Origin: an uncultured Clostridia bacterium
GTDB lineage: Bacteria > Bacillota > Clostridia > Peptostreptococcales > Anaerovoracaceae
Assembly (NCBI GenBank): GCA_945928865.1
Contig: CAMENZ010000001.1
Location: 186,001-250,000, forward strand
Length of the DNA: 64,000 bases
Direction: 5' to 3'
Shown here: positions 35,990 through 45,354 of the stretch, one piece after another
How positions within the stretch are numbered: position 1 is the stretch's first letter
Layout of the letters: each line of letters starts with the position of its first letter
Made by a program: the position numbers and the translations under genes
The notes under the pieces: model-generated
Told to the model about the DNA's origin: nothing
The model's input: only the letters and a program-made list of their open reading frames with translations
Databases searched by the model: none

Positions 35990-36003
35990 ACTTATGATAT
36001 AAT
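35975..36003 (+). promoter_or_regulatory. Promoter of the 2-hydroxyacid dehydrogenase gene
   Basis: TTGGGA at 35975 and TATAAT at 35998, 17 bases apart, with TGA before the -10 box (extended -10, which tolerates a weak -35). Confidence 0.65.
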
Positions 36004-36047
36004 AGGCTTAATAGATTACATAAATTTTAGATTGACAGGAGAGTAAA

Positions 36048-36959
36048 ATGAAAATTGTAAATTTAGATGGATACACTATTACTATGGAAGATCTGAATTG
36101 GAAATCTTTAGAGAATTTAGGTGAGTATGTATATTATGAAAGAACTCCGGAGGATAAAATTGCTGAAAGAATAGCCGGTGCTACGGCGATTTTTACTTCT
36201 AAATGTAAAATAACTCGTGAGCTTATGGAAGGAGCTTCGGAGCTTAAATTTATAGGAGTTATAGCTACAGGCTTTGATAATATAGATATAGAAGCGGCTC
36301 GTGATTTAGGAATAGCAGTTTGTAATGTACCTGCCTATTCTACTCTTTCTGTTGCACAACATACATTTGCACTTATTTTGGAAATTACCAATAATGTAGG
36401 ACTTCATAACCAGCTAGTTCAAAAAGGCAAGTGGACAGGGAATAAGGATTTCTGTTTCGTAGAACAGCCTATACCTCAGCTTTCTGATATGTCCTTAGGG
36501 ATTATAGGTTATGGGAATATTGGGAAGAAAGTTGCTGAAATTGCTAAGGCATTCGGTATGACAGTTAATGTTTATAGCCAAGATAAAGAGGCAACTGTTA
36601 AATCGGATTTTATAAGTCTTCATTGTCCTGCAACGGCTGAAAACAAGGGCTTTATAAACAAAGAATTTATATCCAATATGAAAGATGGTGCAGTTATCAT
36701 CAACACGGCTAGAGGCAGTCTTATAAATGAATCAGACTTGGCGGAAGCTTTGAAATCCGGTAAGCTTAGGGCTGCTGCTTGTGATGTTTTAAGTAGTGAG
36801 CCACCTGAGAAAGACAATGCTTTATTAGGACTTCCTAATTTATTGGTTACGCCTCATATAGCTTGGGCTACCAAGACTGCAAGAAACACTATAACTCAAG
36901 TGTCGGCGGACAATTTGAAAAGCTTTCTTAATGGAGGAAATTTAAACAGAATAGTTTAG
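36048..36959 (+). CDS. D-isomer-specific 2-hydroxyacid dehydrogenase (glycerate dehydrogenase-like)
   Basis: A 303-residue NAD-dependent enzyme. The substrate domain has GVIATGFDNIDIEAARD. The cofactor domain has GIIGYGNIGKKVAEIA, and the catalytic set appears as Arg in NTARGSL, Glu in SSEPP and His in VTPHIAWAT. It is closest in pattern to hydroxypyruvate/glycerate reductases, though 2-ketoacid reductases look alike. TTGACAGGAGAG precedes the ATG. It is monocistronic, with a strong promoter, a palindromic operator and a terminator, so expression is probably regulated. Confidence 0.88.
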   Translation: MKIVNLDGYTITMEDLNWKSLENLGEYVYYERTPEDKIAERIAGATAIFTSKCKITRELMEGASELKFIGVIATGFDNIDIEAARDLGIAVCNVPAYSTLSVAQHTFALILEITNNVGLHNQLVQKGKWTGNKDFCFVEQPIPQLSDMSLGIIGYGNIGKKVAEIAKAFGMTVNVYSQDKEATVKSDFISLHCPATAENKGFINKEFISNMKDGAVIINTARGSLINESDLAEALKSGKLRAAACDVLSSEPPEKDNALLGLPNLLVTPHIAWATKTARNTITQVSADNLKSFLNGGNLNRIV

Positions 36960-36967
36960 GTTAGAGT

Positions 36968-36996
36968 AAAATCCGCCTTTGCAAAGGCAGATTTTT
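36968..36996 (+). terminator. Terminator built from an inverted pair of the 11-bp word
   Basis: AAAATCCGCCTTT and AAAGGCAGATTTT pair with one mismatch around GC and end in T residues. Each arm contains most of the dispersed word (AAAATCCGCC and GGCAGATTTT), as inverted uptake sequences do in Neisseria and Haemophilus terminators. Confidence 0.8.
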
Positions 36997-37035
36997 AACA
37001 GACCTTAAAAAAATATATATAAGAAGTGAGAAGAT

Positions 37036-37755
37036 ATGAGAATTGACAATAGAAAAAATGACGAAAAAAGACCTATAAGGGTTACTAATAATTATTTAAT
37101 GCATCCACAGGGTTCTGTGCTTATAGAAACCGGAAATACTAAGGTTATATGTACGGCTTTTGTGGAAGAAGAAACTGCCAGACATTTAAAAGGCAGTGGA
37201 CAAGGTTGGGTAACGGCTGAATATTCTATGCTTCCGGCTTCTACTATGACTAGAAAAAAGAGAGATAAGGGTGGAAAGCAGGATGGTCGTTCTGTAGAAA
37301 TTCAGCGTTTAATAGGTAGAGCTTTAAGGTCTGTAGTCAATATGCAGGAATTAGGGGAGAGAACTATTTGGATTGATTGTGATGTTATTCAAGCAGATGG
37401 TGGAACTAGAACTGCATCTATTACGGGAGCTTTTATTGCCATGGTAGAAGCAATGAAATGGCTTAAGAGTGAAGGTTTGATTGAAACTATTCCTATTACA
37501 GGCTATGTGAGTGCTATTTCTGTAGGGGTTATAGATGGAGAGCCTATGTTGGATCTTTGTTATGAAGAAGATTCCAGAGCTATCGTAGATATGAATGTTA
37601 TTATGAATGACAAGGGTGAATATATAGAAATTCAGGGAACAGGAGAAGAGAGACCTTTTTCTAAAGAGGAATTAAATCAGCTTTTAGCTTTGGGAGAAAA
37701 GGGTTGCAAGGAATTAAATCAGGTTCAAATGGAGATTGTAAATGGCGAAGGATAA
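37036..37755 (+). CDS. rph: Ribonuclease PH
   Basis: Phosphate-dependent 3'-5' exonuclease that trims tRNA 3' ends. The 239-residue protein has the family motifs GSVLIETGNTKVICTA, GWVTAEYSMLPAST and IQRLIGRALRSVV, with CDVIQADGGTRTASITGA. AGAAGTGAGAAG lies before the ATG. The end overlaps rdgB by 14 bases, a common arrangement in Firmicutes. Confidence 0.96.
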   Translation: MRIDNRKNDEKRPIRVTNNYLMHPQGSVLIETGNTKVICTAFVEEETARHLKGSGQGWVTAEYSMLPASTMTRKKRDKGGKQDGRSVEIQRLIGRALRSVVNMQELGERTIWIDCDVIQADGGTRTASITGAFIAMVEAMKWLKSEGLIETIPITGYVSAISVGVIDGEPMLDLCYEEDSRAIVDMNVIMNDKGEYIEIQGTGEERPFSKEELNQLLALGEKGCKELNQVQMEIVNGEG

Positions 37756-38371
37756 ATTTCAAGATAACAGAGCAGGTAATACAGTAGTAATATCCAGCAA
37801 AAATAAGGGTAAGTTAGCTGAATTCCAATACATATTCAGCAAATGGAATATGAAGGTGATTACTAGAGATGAAGCCGGGGTGTCGGCGGATTTTGATGTG
37901 GAAGAAGATGGTGAAACCTTTGAGGAGAATTCTTTGAAAAAGGCTGAGGCAATTATGGAAATATGCCAGTTACCAACTATGGCAGATGATTCAGGATTGA
38001 AAATTCAGGCTTTAAATGGAGCTCCCGGAGTTTTTTCTGCCAGATTTTCCGGTGAAGAGGGAAATGATATAAAGAATATCGAAAAGGTGCTGGACTTGAT
38101 GAAAGATGTACCGAAAGAAGCTAGAGGGGCATATTTTGAAACGGTTATTACTTTATTATTCCCTAGTGGTGAAAAGTTGGTAGCTAAGGGGAAATGTCAA
38201 GGCAGGATAAATGAAGAACCTTTAGGGGATAAAGGCTTTGGTTATGACCCGATTTTTATACCTGATGGATATGAGGAAACCTTTGCTCAGTTAGGTAAGG
38301 AAATTAAAAATCAGATTAGCCATAGGGCTATGGCGCTGAAAGAGTTAGAAAGATTATTGAAAGAAAGATAG
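37742..38371 (+). CDS. rdgB: dITP/XTP pyrophosphatase (RdgB/HAM1 family)
   Basis: Hydrolyses non-canonical purine triphosphates to protect DNA and RNA. A 209-residue protein with VVISSKNKGKLAEF at the start, ETFEENSLKKA, ADDSGL, GVFSARF, and GFGYDPIFIPDG with SHRAMAL at the end. It overlaps rph and is likely co-translated. One GGCGGATTTTG word lies inside at 37885. Confidence 0.95.
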   Translation: MAKDKFQDNRAGNTVVISSKNKGKLAEFQYIFSKWNMKVITRDEAGVSADFDVEEDGETFEENSLKKAEAIMEICQLPTMADDSGLKIQALNGAPGVFSARFSGEEGNDIKNIEKVLDLMKDVPKEARGAYFETVITLLFPSGEKLVAKGKCQGRINEEPLGDKGFGYDPIFIPDGYEETFAQLGKEIKNQISHRAMALKELERLLKER

Positions 38372-38390
38372 TTTGAGATAATTTGGTATA

Positions 38391-39287
38391 ATGAAAGAGA
38401 AAGTAGTTAAAGTTCTTAAAAGAATAAAATTAGTGATAAAAATGGAGTTGGAGCAGTTCCAAGACCCTTATTATCAAGGAGTACCGGCACAGCTTGCTTT
38501 TTATTTGTTTTTATCTGTACTTCCTACCATGATTTTACTATCCCAGATGTTAGGTATTTTTTCTCTGTCTTTAGAGGAAATTCAGCTTTGGGCTAGAGTT
38601 AATTTAACGGGAGAGGGACTGGATGTTTTAAATGGCTTGTTGGAATACAGACCTTCCGGAGCTAACAGCATTTTTATGGCGGTTACAGCTCTTTGGGCAG
38701 CTTCCAAGGCTCAGTTTTCCCTTCTTAGAATTACAAACTATACCTTATCAGATGGACAATTCATTGGCAAAAGTTATGTCAAGGACAGGGCTAGATCCAT
38801 GATGACTATAATAGTTGTAATGACTACCTTAGTGGTGGCGTTGGTAGCTTTGGTATATTTACCGGTGGTATTAGAGTTAGTATTCGGAAAAGGTATGACA
38901 ACAGGTTTGGGAAGTAAGCTTTGGCTGGTTATACGCTGGGTTTTAGTGGCAGTTCTTTACTTTTTAATGATGCTATACATCTACTATTTTATGCCGTCTA
39001 AGAGAGTGTCAGTTAAAGATATACTGCCGGGAAGTATATTTTCCTCAATAGGATTTTTAGGTGTAAACTTCTTTTATAGTCAATATACTAAATTCAGCAT
39101 AAATAATGATATTTTATACGGTTCTATGTCTAACATTGTAGTTTTGCTGTTTTGGTTCTGGCTAGTGGCGTGGGTACTTTGTTTGGGTATAGCTCTTAAC
39201 CGGGTATGGTGGGCAACCAGAAGTGAAAATGCAATTCCAATTCCCGAGGAAATGAAGATGAGAAGAAAACCTATCAATATTATTTGA
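38391..39287 (+). CDS. YihY/BrkB-family inner membrane protein
   Basis: A 298-residue membrane protein with about six hydrophobic segments, an early YYQGVPAQLAFYLFLSVLPT motif and a late FYSQYTKFSINNDILYGSM block, as in the YihY family (once called RNase BN in error). The role is uncertain; transport or envelope functions have been proposed. The ribosome site before ATG 38391 is poor (the upstream reads GGTATAATG, more like a -10 box), so the start is not sure. Confidence 0.88.
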   Translation: MKEKVVKVLKRIKLVIKMELEQFQDPYYQGVPAQLAFYLFLSVLPTMILLSQMLGIFSLSLEEIQLWARVNLTGEGLDVLNGLLEYRPSGANSIFMAVTALWAASKAQFSLLRITNYTLSDGQFIGKSYVKDRARSMMTIIVVMTTLVVALVALVYLPVVLELVFGKGMTTGLGSKLWLVIRWVLVAVLYFLMMLYIYYFMPSKRVSVKDILPGSIFSSIGFLGVNFFYSQYTKFSINNDILYGSMSNIVVLLFWFWLVAWVLCLGIALNRVWWATRSENAIPIPEEMKMRRKPINII

Positions 39288-39316
39288 TGAATTATTAAAA
39301 ATATTACAGTGGGCTA

Positions 39317-39339
39317 GGCGGATTTTGGCGCAAAATCTG
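39317..39339. repeat. Intergenic inverted pair of the 11-bp word
   Basis: GGCGGATTTTG, then GCG, then CAAAATCTG. The two arms can form a 9-bp hairpin with one G-U. No T run follows, so it is not an ordinary terminator. Confidence 0.7.
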
Positions 39340-39379
39340 AAAGTCCCAAACCTTTACACATAAATAGGGGGCTATTAAA

Positions 39380-40273
39380 ATGGGTCTTAAAAAAGTTTTA
39401 ATTATTATAAATCCTTGCTCAGGAACTAAAAGGGCGAATAAATATTTGACAGATATAGTGGATATATTTACTACGGCGGGTTTTGTGGCTACAGTGATTA
39501 CCACTACTAAGAGGGGCGATGGTATAGAATATGCCAAAACTATGGCAAAGGACTTCGATTTGATAACTGCTATCGGGGGTGATGGAACTTTTAATGAAGT
39601 AGTTGCCGGTTTAGTTGCCAGTGGAGTAAAAGTTCCACTAGGATATATTCCAGCCGGAAGCACCAATGATTTTGCTCAAAGTCTGCATATTCCGAAAAAT
39701 ATTTTAGATGCTGCCAGAAATATTGTAAATGGTGAACCTGTAGCTATAGATATAGGGAAGTTTAACGACAGATATTTCTCTTATGTAGCTTCTTTTGGAG
39801 CCTTTACAAAGGCATCTTATGCAACTTCACAGAATGTAAAAAATGCTCTGGGTCATCTAGCATATATTTTAGAGGGCATAAGTTCCATTACATCCATAAA
39901 GGCAGAACCTATGAAGATAACTGCCAATGGTCAAACTTATGAAGAGGATTTTATATTTGGTGCAATTTCTAATTCAACATCTATGGGTGGGATTTTGAAA
40001 CTTAGTCCGGATTTAGTGGATATGAGCGACGGTTTTTTTGAAATGCTTTTGGTTAAGGCTCCTAAGGATTTAATAGATTTGACAGAAATTATTACCATGC
40101 TTACAATGCAAGATTTTGAAAGATCGGACAAGCTGATTTTCTTGAATTCAAATAAATTTGAGATAGAAGCTAACAAAGAAACTTCTTGGTCCTTAGATGG
40201 TGAATATCAAGAGGGCAGAGAAAATATTGTCATTACTAATGAACACTTGGCTATAGAGCTGATGATGAGGTAG
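39380..40273 (+). CDS. Diacylglycerol kinase-family lipid kinase (YegS/DgkB-like)
   Basis: A 297-residue cytoplasmic or membrane-associated lipid kinase. It has the nucleotide-binding GGDGTFNEVVAGL (about residues 64-76), PAGSTNDFAQSL (about 91-102) and a C-terminal SLDGEYQEG, the core motifs of the family. It is likely to phosphorylate diacylglycerol or a related lipid and recycle it into phospholipid synthesis. TAGGGGGCT precedes the ATG. The intergenic word pair at 39317 separates it from yihY. Confidence 0.92.
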   Translation: MGLKKVLIIINPCSGTKRANKYLTDIVDIFTTAGFVATVITTTKRGDGIEYAKTMAKDFDLITAIGGDGTFNEVVAGLVASGVKVPLGYIPAGSTNDFAQSLHIPKNILDAARNIVNGEPVAIDIGKFNDRYFSYVASFGAFTKASYATSQNVKNALGHLAYILEGISSITSIKAEPMKITANGQTYEEDFIFGAISNSTSMGGILKLSPDLVDMSDGFFEMLLVKAPKDLIDLTEIITMLTMQDFERSDKLIFLNSNKFEIEANKETSWSLDGEYQEGRENIVITNEHLAIELMMR

Positions 40274-40351
40274 TATCATAGGTGAATCAAAGGGATATAC
40301 AACAAAAACTATGTATGAATAAAAATGTGTTGATATACATATATATTTGTT

Positions 40352-40630
40352 GTGCGATTAATATTCGTTATTATATGTCTATTCTCTATAAACGCTGTAG
40401 CAGAGAGTAAAGTTTTAAAGCTTAATGATTTGCTGGAAATGGACAAAAAAGCTTGCTTAGGAATCTTAGAAAAATATGGTGTTCTAGTTCCTGAAGAATA
40501 TGCTAATCGTGCATATGCAGAAAATGCTGCACAGAGAATTTTAAAAGATATTGCTTCGGACACAATCGGACCGGGAAGGTTGCCATATAGCAAAATCTAC
40601 ACGGCAAAATCTGATTATATGAAACCTTAG
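40352..40630 (+). CDS. Small putative secreted protein, unknown function
   Basis: A 92-residue frame with a GTG start, a hydrophobic signal-like N-terminus (FVIICLFSINAVAES), then LNDLLEMDKKACLGILEKYGVLVPEEY and a C-terminal GPGRLPYSKIYTA. Similar small exported proteins with a PYSY-like motif occur in Firmicutes, but I know no function. No good ribosome site is seen, so the start may be wrong or the gene decayed. Two CAAAATCT words lie at its 3' end. A terminator shared with the convergent gene follows. Confidence 0.5.
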   Translation: MRLIFVIICLFSINAVAESKVLKLNDLLEMDKKACLGILEKYGVLVPEEYANRAYAENAAQRILKDIASDTIGPGRLPYSKIYTAKSDYMKP

Positions 40631-40644
40631 AGTTTAGAAAATCT

Positions 40645-40684
40645 AAAACCCCCACTTCTTGGAAAAGTGGGGGTGATTTTTTTG
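40645..40684. terminator. Bidirectional terminator between convergent genes
   Basis: ACCCCCACTT and AAGTGGGGGT pair perfectly around a 7-base loop; a T run follows on the plus strand and A residues precede, so it serves both strands. Confidence 0.93.
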
Positions 40685-40693
40685 GTTTTCTAT

Positions 40694-43330
40694 TTAGTTT
40701 GATTTTTTACCGGATCTCAATTTAGCACTTGCAACCGTTGAGAAATTGGAATAATAGGTTTTTCCAAAGACAGTGGAGAAGGCCCGAACCTTATAATAGT
40801 ATCTCTTGCCTTTTACTAAACCTTTGCCATTGGTAAAGCTTCTTTTAGTACCATCTTTAGTGGTAGCAATTTTAGTATAGCCACTGTATTTTTTCGTAGA
40901 TCTATATATTTCAAAACCTTCGATGGAGCCTATAAGCTTATTTAAATTTTCTGTTTTACTCATATCCTCTTCACTGGAGATAGTAGGAGTATTTTCATCT
41001 GTATTTGTCAGTGAATTGTCTTTTATAATTATATCATTTAACACCTTAGCTATATCCCAAGAAAGCATTATTTTTGTTTTCTTACTGTTTAATTTAGCAC
41101 TAGCACTTAAATTCATAGTTGAGAAGTTTTCTGCAACTACCATTTTATCCTTAAGGGTTTCTTCGTAGGCAGTGAGTAATGCATTGTATTCGCTGTCTAG
41201 AACCATAGATTTTGCACTAGCATTAAATAGGCTAGCCCAAGTTGTACGATTTACGATTCCATCTTTGAGAAGACCATTTACAACCTGGAATTTGGTGATG
41301 GCAGAGCTTAGGTTTTCGTTAAAACTTTCAGCATTTAAGGTAAATTCATCTATATAACCAAGGGCATTTAATCTTTTTGCTACAGCTGTAATATATGGCT
41401 TTTTAGCATTGGAGCTGTCGCCTAGGTTGAGTTCATACTTAAAGCTATTAGGATCCAGAGTAAATTTCAAGGTGTAGGTTCCGGATTTTGGATTGAAGCT
41501 AAAGGCATTTCTATAAGAAATTTTTTGGTCATTAGCATCATAAACACCATCTAATTTATATCCTATATCAGGGTTTGCAAAGAGGGAGAAGATACCATTT
41601 CTATTTTTAGTAATTAGATTAAAGCCAAAGTTTCCATTGCTTTCAGCTTCAAAGGTACGGTTCTTACCATTTGCATAAATGTTTAAATTAGTTAAAGGGT
41701 TGTTTCTGGCTTTTACTTCAGAAAGTCTGGTACAGCCTGAAAGGTTTAAACTCTTTAAGTCATTGTTGTAAATATGTACTAGAGACAGCTTACTGTTATC
41801 GGATAAATCCGCTACTTCAAAGCTGTTATTAGGAAGTCCCAACACTTTTAACTGCTTGAAATTATTAAGGCTGATGTTGCCTTTAAAACCTTTGCTGCTC
41901 CAAAAAATCTGTTCAGTATTACCATTACCGTCTAACATAAAGTGGCTTAATCTGCCATCACCCCAAGTTCTTAAATTACTTCTAACATAGGAAGAATTAA
42001 GTAGGGAACCGTTGGTTTTAGTTCCGTAAATTGAGGAAGCGTCGTCAGAATCGTTAGGTATATCGAAGAAGTCGCCTATAGTTTCGATTTCATAAGGGTT
42101 GGTAATATACATGGCTTTTCTGTAATCAGGGAATATATTCATATACACATGACTTGTAGCTATTTGATCTTCTGATGGATCAAAATATGTATAGTTAGTT
42201 ACACCTGTGTGAACCCAAGTTCCTTTATTTTTATTATGTTTGCTGGTAGTACCTACAGTTGGATCCACGAATATCCATCTACCGTCTAAATAGGCTTCAA
42301 CCCACCAGTGATCCAGAACATGAATGTTTTTCTCTGTAATCCAATCCTGGGCAGGAATGTTAAGTCTGTGTCCGTATACAAAGCGTGTAGGTATGCCTTG
42401 AGCTCTGGCTAAGGCTAAGAATATAGCGGAGAACCCCTGACAAGTGGTGGCAACCTTACCCTCTGAAGCATTCACGGTAGTACTTCCATTTTCAAAACTA
42501 TATATATTATCGTAAGGATTAGCATATTGTAAGGAATGAGTTACAAAGGCTATAGTATCATAATAAAAATTTCCTGCCGTATATTCATAAATCTTAAGAA
42601 GCTTATCGTAATCGTTTAAAGCACCTGAAACGACACGATCGGAAACGCTTTTTATGTACGCAATTTTTTGCTCATCTATAGTATTATAAATCCTAGTGGC
42701 AGGATTTCTTAAAACGAAGTCTATATCAGATAAAGTATTATCTAAGTACCTGTCTATACCATAAAGTTTTCCGACCTCTTTAATAGTACGATTATAGTTG
42801 ATTACATCGTTGAATTTTAGGATACTTACATTTTCTCCATTAACTCTAATTTCCATATTTTTATATAGATTACCGTTCGGTAACACTTCATATTCCCCTG
42901 TAATGGAGTTTTGAGTTAATCTTCTTATGTATAGATAATATTTGCCATCGGGAATAGTATATTGACTGAAATCGAAAAGATAATCGAATTCATATAGAGT
43001 AGTACCGTCGCTGGCTAGAGATGTTAAAGTCTGAACAGGAATGTTAAGTTTTAAATCCCCAATATTATCTCCTAATCTATATAGGGATACATAAAATTGG
43101 TCTGCTTTTAAGGGTGTTTTATAGCTGATTTTCAGACTGCTTTCATCTTCTGAGTAGACAGAAAGTCTTTCTTTCTCAAAAGTATCTGTAGATTTAAAGC
43201 TATTTACACGAATAGGTTGGCTTACTTCTTTTAAAGCCGCCATTGCAAAATCTGCCTGCCCCCAGGCAAATATAATTGCTACAATTAGTAGTATTGAAAT
43301 ACTTTTTACACATTTGTTTCTGATTTCCAT
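40694..43330 (-). CDS. Large secreted protein with transglutaminase-like core, leucine-rich, peptidoglycan-binding and Fn3-like parts
   Basis: A 878-residue exported protein. A signal peptide (about 1-31) is followed by an unassigned domain. A transglutaminase-like protease core lies near 230-360, with Cys in ATTCQGFSAIFLALA and His/Asp in LDHWWVEAYLDGRWIFVDPT. A short leucine-rich stretch near 485-560 contains repeated LKSLNLSGCT-like units. Next come an InlB/Flg-type strand region, a peptidoglycan-binding-like segment near 655-710 (AVAKRLNALGY, AITKFQVVNGL), and a C-terminal Fn3-like module with EIYRSTKKYSGY. No sorting signal is seen, so wall binding may be non-covalent. It probably acts on the envelope or on host proteins; the function is not known. 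Confidence 0.85.
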   Translation of the reverse strand: MEIRNKCVKSISILLIVAIIFAWGQADFAMAALKEVSQPIRVNSFKSTDTFEKERLSVYSEDESSLKISYKTPLKADQFYVSLYRLGDNIGDLKLNIPVQTLTSLASDGTTLYEFDYLFDFSQYTIPDGKYYLYIRRLTQNSITGEYEVLPNGNLYKNMEIRVNGENVSILKFNDVINYNRTIKEVGKLYGIDRYLDNTLSDIDFVLRNPATRIYNTIDEQKIAYIKSVSDRVVSGALNDYDKLLKIYEYTAGNFYYDTIAFVTHSLQYANPYDNIYSFENGSTTVNASEGKVATTCQGFSAIFLALARAQGIPTRFVYGHRLNIPAQDWITEKNIHVLDHWWVEAYLDGRWIFVDPTVGTTSKHNKNKGTWVHTGVTNYTYFDPSEDQIATSHVYMNIFPDYRKAMYITNPYEIETIGDFFDIPNDSDDASSIYGTKTNGSLLNSSYVRSNLRTWGDGRLSHFMLDGNGNTEQIFWSSKGFKGNISLNNFKQLKVLGLPNNSFEVADLSDNSKLSLVHIYNNDLKSLNLSGCTRLSEVKARNNPLTNLNIYANGKNRTFEAESNGNFGFNLITKNRNGIFSLFANPDIGYKLDGVYDANDQKISYRNAFSFNPKSGTYTLKFTLDPNSFKYELNLGDSSNAKKPYITAVAKRLNALGYIDEFTLNAESFNENLSSAITKFQVVNGLLKDGIVNRTTWASLFNASAKSMVLDSEYNALLTAYEETLKDKMVVAENFSTMNLSASAKLNSKKTKIMLSWDIAKVLNDIIIKDNSLTNTDENTPTISSEEDMSKTENLNKLIGSIEGFEIYRSTKKYSGYTKIATTKDGTKRSFTNGKGLVKGKRYYYKVRAFSTVFGKTYYSNFSTVASAKLRSGKKSN

Positions 43331-43470
43331 TTATTAACCTCTTTTGCTTATTTTGTGCATAGGCACTTACTATTATCATTATATAAAAAAGCCTTGTGTA
43401 TTACAAGGCTTTTAAGGTTTTATTTTAGATATAATATAAATGTATAATTTATCCATTATTAAGCTGGAGG

Positions 43471-45354
43471 CTATCCTAATATTTGAGATTCCGCTTTAAT
43501 ATAATCGGTGAAATTATCCTTAATACATTTCATAGTATTTTTATGGGCATCCATAATAGTTAGGTATAAGGGTGAATCTTTATTACCTCTGAACAAGTTT
43601 ATATGTCCAAGGTATTTAAAATTATATTTATTTTCTTTAGTTAAGTTTACATATTTAAGATAGTCGAAATTATCTATATCTTTTTCATAAGCTTTTAAGA
43701 GTTTTTTAATATCATCACCATTGGATAATCCAAAGGCATAACTTTCATCATCTGCTTTAGGTTTAAATCCTATCTGCTTAAGTCCGGTAGTTTCTATAGT
43801 AGTATAGATACTTTTTATTTGATTTTTAACATCAGATGTGAATTTGTTTGAATCTTTGAATTTAGGCTCATTTACTAAATCGGAAATTTTCTTTGCCAGT
43901 TCATCTGTCATTTTTACATGAAACTCTCTAATAAAACTTGTGCCGTTTTTTAGCTCATAGTGGAAGCGAAGAGTTTCAACTAAGTCGGCATATTTCATGG
44001 ATTCATCATCTATGGTGTCACCAACGAACCTTGATGGAATTCCATCATTATCATATTTATAAAGATTATTTTCTATTACATATCTATGTAAATCTATAAC
44101 CTTTTCAAGAGTAGCTTGGTCTTTAATAGTAGCTGTACTACCGGTATTAGTATAAGGTAGTATGCCTCTGTTTAAGGATTCCACCATGCTGGTAGTATAA
44201 ACTTCTTTTACATTTGTCACATTTGGAATTTTAATACCGATTTTAGCTATATCCAAAACTGTGAAACAGAAGAATATTATAGCTAATACTAAACATAGTA
44301 TTAGAGATTTCAGGTTTTCTTTGTTAAATATTTTGATAGAACGATTGAAAACAATCTTTACTATGAATATTGTAATAAAAATACCTATGATGGAGCCTAA
44401 AATCCATACTTCTCTGGATTCATTCAGGCTGTATAGGAAAGCACCGAAAATAGACATTCCTACGAAAACAAGCAGTACTGTGATGATTTCTTCTGTTACT
44501 TTGAAAAGCATAGAATCGCCAACCTTTTCAAGCTTTATAATTCTGTAAATAAATAAGCTTAAAACTATCATCAGAATTCCTGCTATTAGATATGGCCAGT
44601 AGCTTATTTCAGCATTTCGTGTACTAAACAATATCTTGAATATAGGATTAGTTTCTAATACTTTTTCATTCGGCATACTGCCGCCTGCGGGAATACCTAT
44701 AATAAATGTGCTGCAATATAAATTGTATATTACATTTAATATGGGTAAGATGCAGAAAAACATTCCGGATAAAAGCACTTGCATAAGGGTAGAACCTACT
44801 AATACTCCTGCCAATATATATAAACCATAGTAGTAAGTAAAAACAGCTATAGAATTAAAGAGCCATTTTAAAACGGTAACTGCGTTCATTGAAAAAGTCT
44901 TGGCAATGTAGCTGTTTGAAGGATCTAATGCCCAGTTATTAGCTGACGGAATGAAAAGCAAATACATAATGGCAATTATCGCTATGGGCATGATGAACAT
45001 TAACCAACCGGACAAAATCTGACTGTTGAATAGGCGGATTTTGGAATAGGGTTGTGAGTGCATAGCGAAGGCTTGCTTTGTTTTATGAATGAAAGTCAAT
45101 GCTAAGCAGGCTGCAATAAGTGGAATTCCCATCATACAAATCCAGAAAGCAGGCATATTTAATTTCATAGATTGCATTAAATAGTATAGTGCGTTGGGTT
45201 CATTGGAATTTCTAATGAATAATGGGAAAATTCCGGAGAAAAAGTAAGCCAGTAAGGTTAATACCGGAACATACCAGTATAGTTTAAAGTTTTCCCTTAT
45301 TAAAGGCATGGAAAGCGAAAGAGGGTTGGTTGCAATTGTATTATTCTTAAACAT
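43471..45354 (-). CDS. ABC transporter membrane subunit (large, with extracellular domain)
   Basis: A 627-residue membrane protein with N-terminal hydrophobic segments (about six before residue 290), two or three more near 300-370, and a hydrophilic C-terminal domain from about 390 to 627. The gene order regulator-ATPase-permease and the overlap of 8 bases with the ATPase gene identify it as the permease. It resembles the large membrane proteins of YtrA-type operons. The C-terminal domain has no known motif. One GGCGGATTTTG with a partner CAAAATCTGA lies inside at 45013-45043. Confidence 0.8.
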   Translation of the reverse strand: MFKNNTIATNPLSLSMPLIRENFKLYWYVPVLTLLAYFFSGIFPLFIRNSNEPNALYYLMQSMKLNMPAFWICMMGIPLIAACLALTFIHKTKQAFAMHSQPYSKIRLFNSQILSGWLMFIMPIAIIAIMYLLFIPSANNWALDPSNSYIAKTFSMNAVTVLKWLFNSIAVFTYYYGLYILAGVLVGSTLMQVLLSGMFFCILPILNVIYNLYCSTFIIGIPAGGSMPNEKVLETNPIFKILFSTRNAEISYWPYLIAGILMIVLSLFIYRIIKLEKVGDSMLFKVTEEIITVLLVFVGMSIFGAFLYSLNESREVWILGSIIGIFITIFIVKIVFNRSIKIFNKENLKSLILCLVLAIIFFCFTVLDIAKIGIKIPNVTNVKEVYTTSMVESLNRGILPYTNTGSTATIKDQATLEKVIDLHRYVIENNLYKYDNDGIPSRFVGDTIDDESMKYADLVETLRFHYELKNGTSFIREFHVKMTDELAKKISDLVNEPKFKDSNKFTSDVKNQIKSIYTTIETTGLKQIGFKPKADDESYAFGLSNGDDIKKLLKAYEKDIDNFDYLKYVNLTKENKYNFKYLGHINLFRGNKDSPLYLTIMDAHKNTMKCIKDNFTDYIKAESQILG

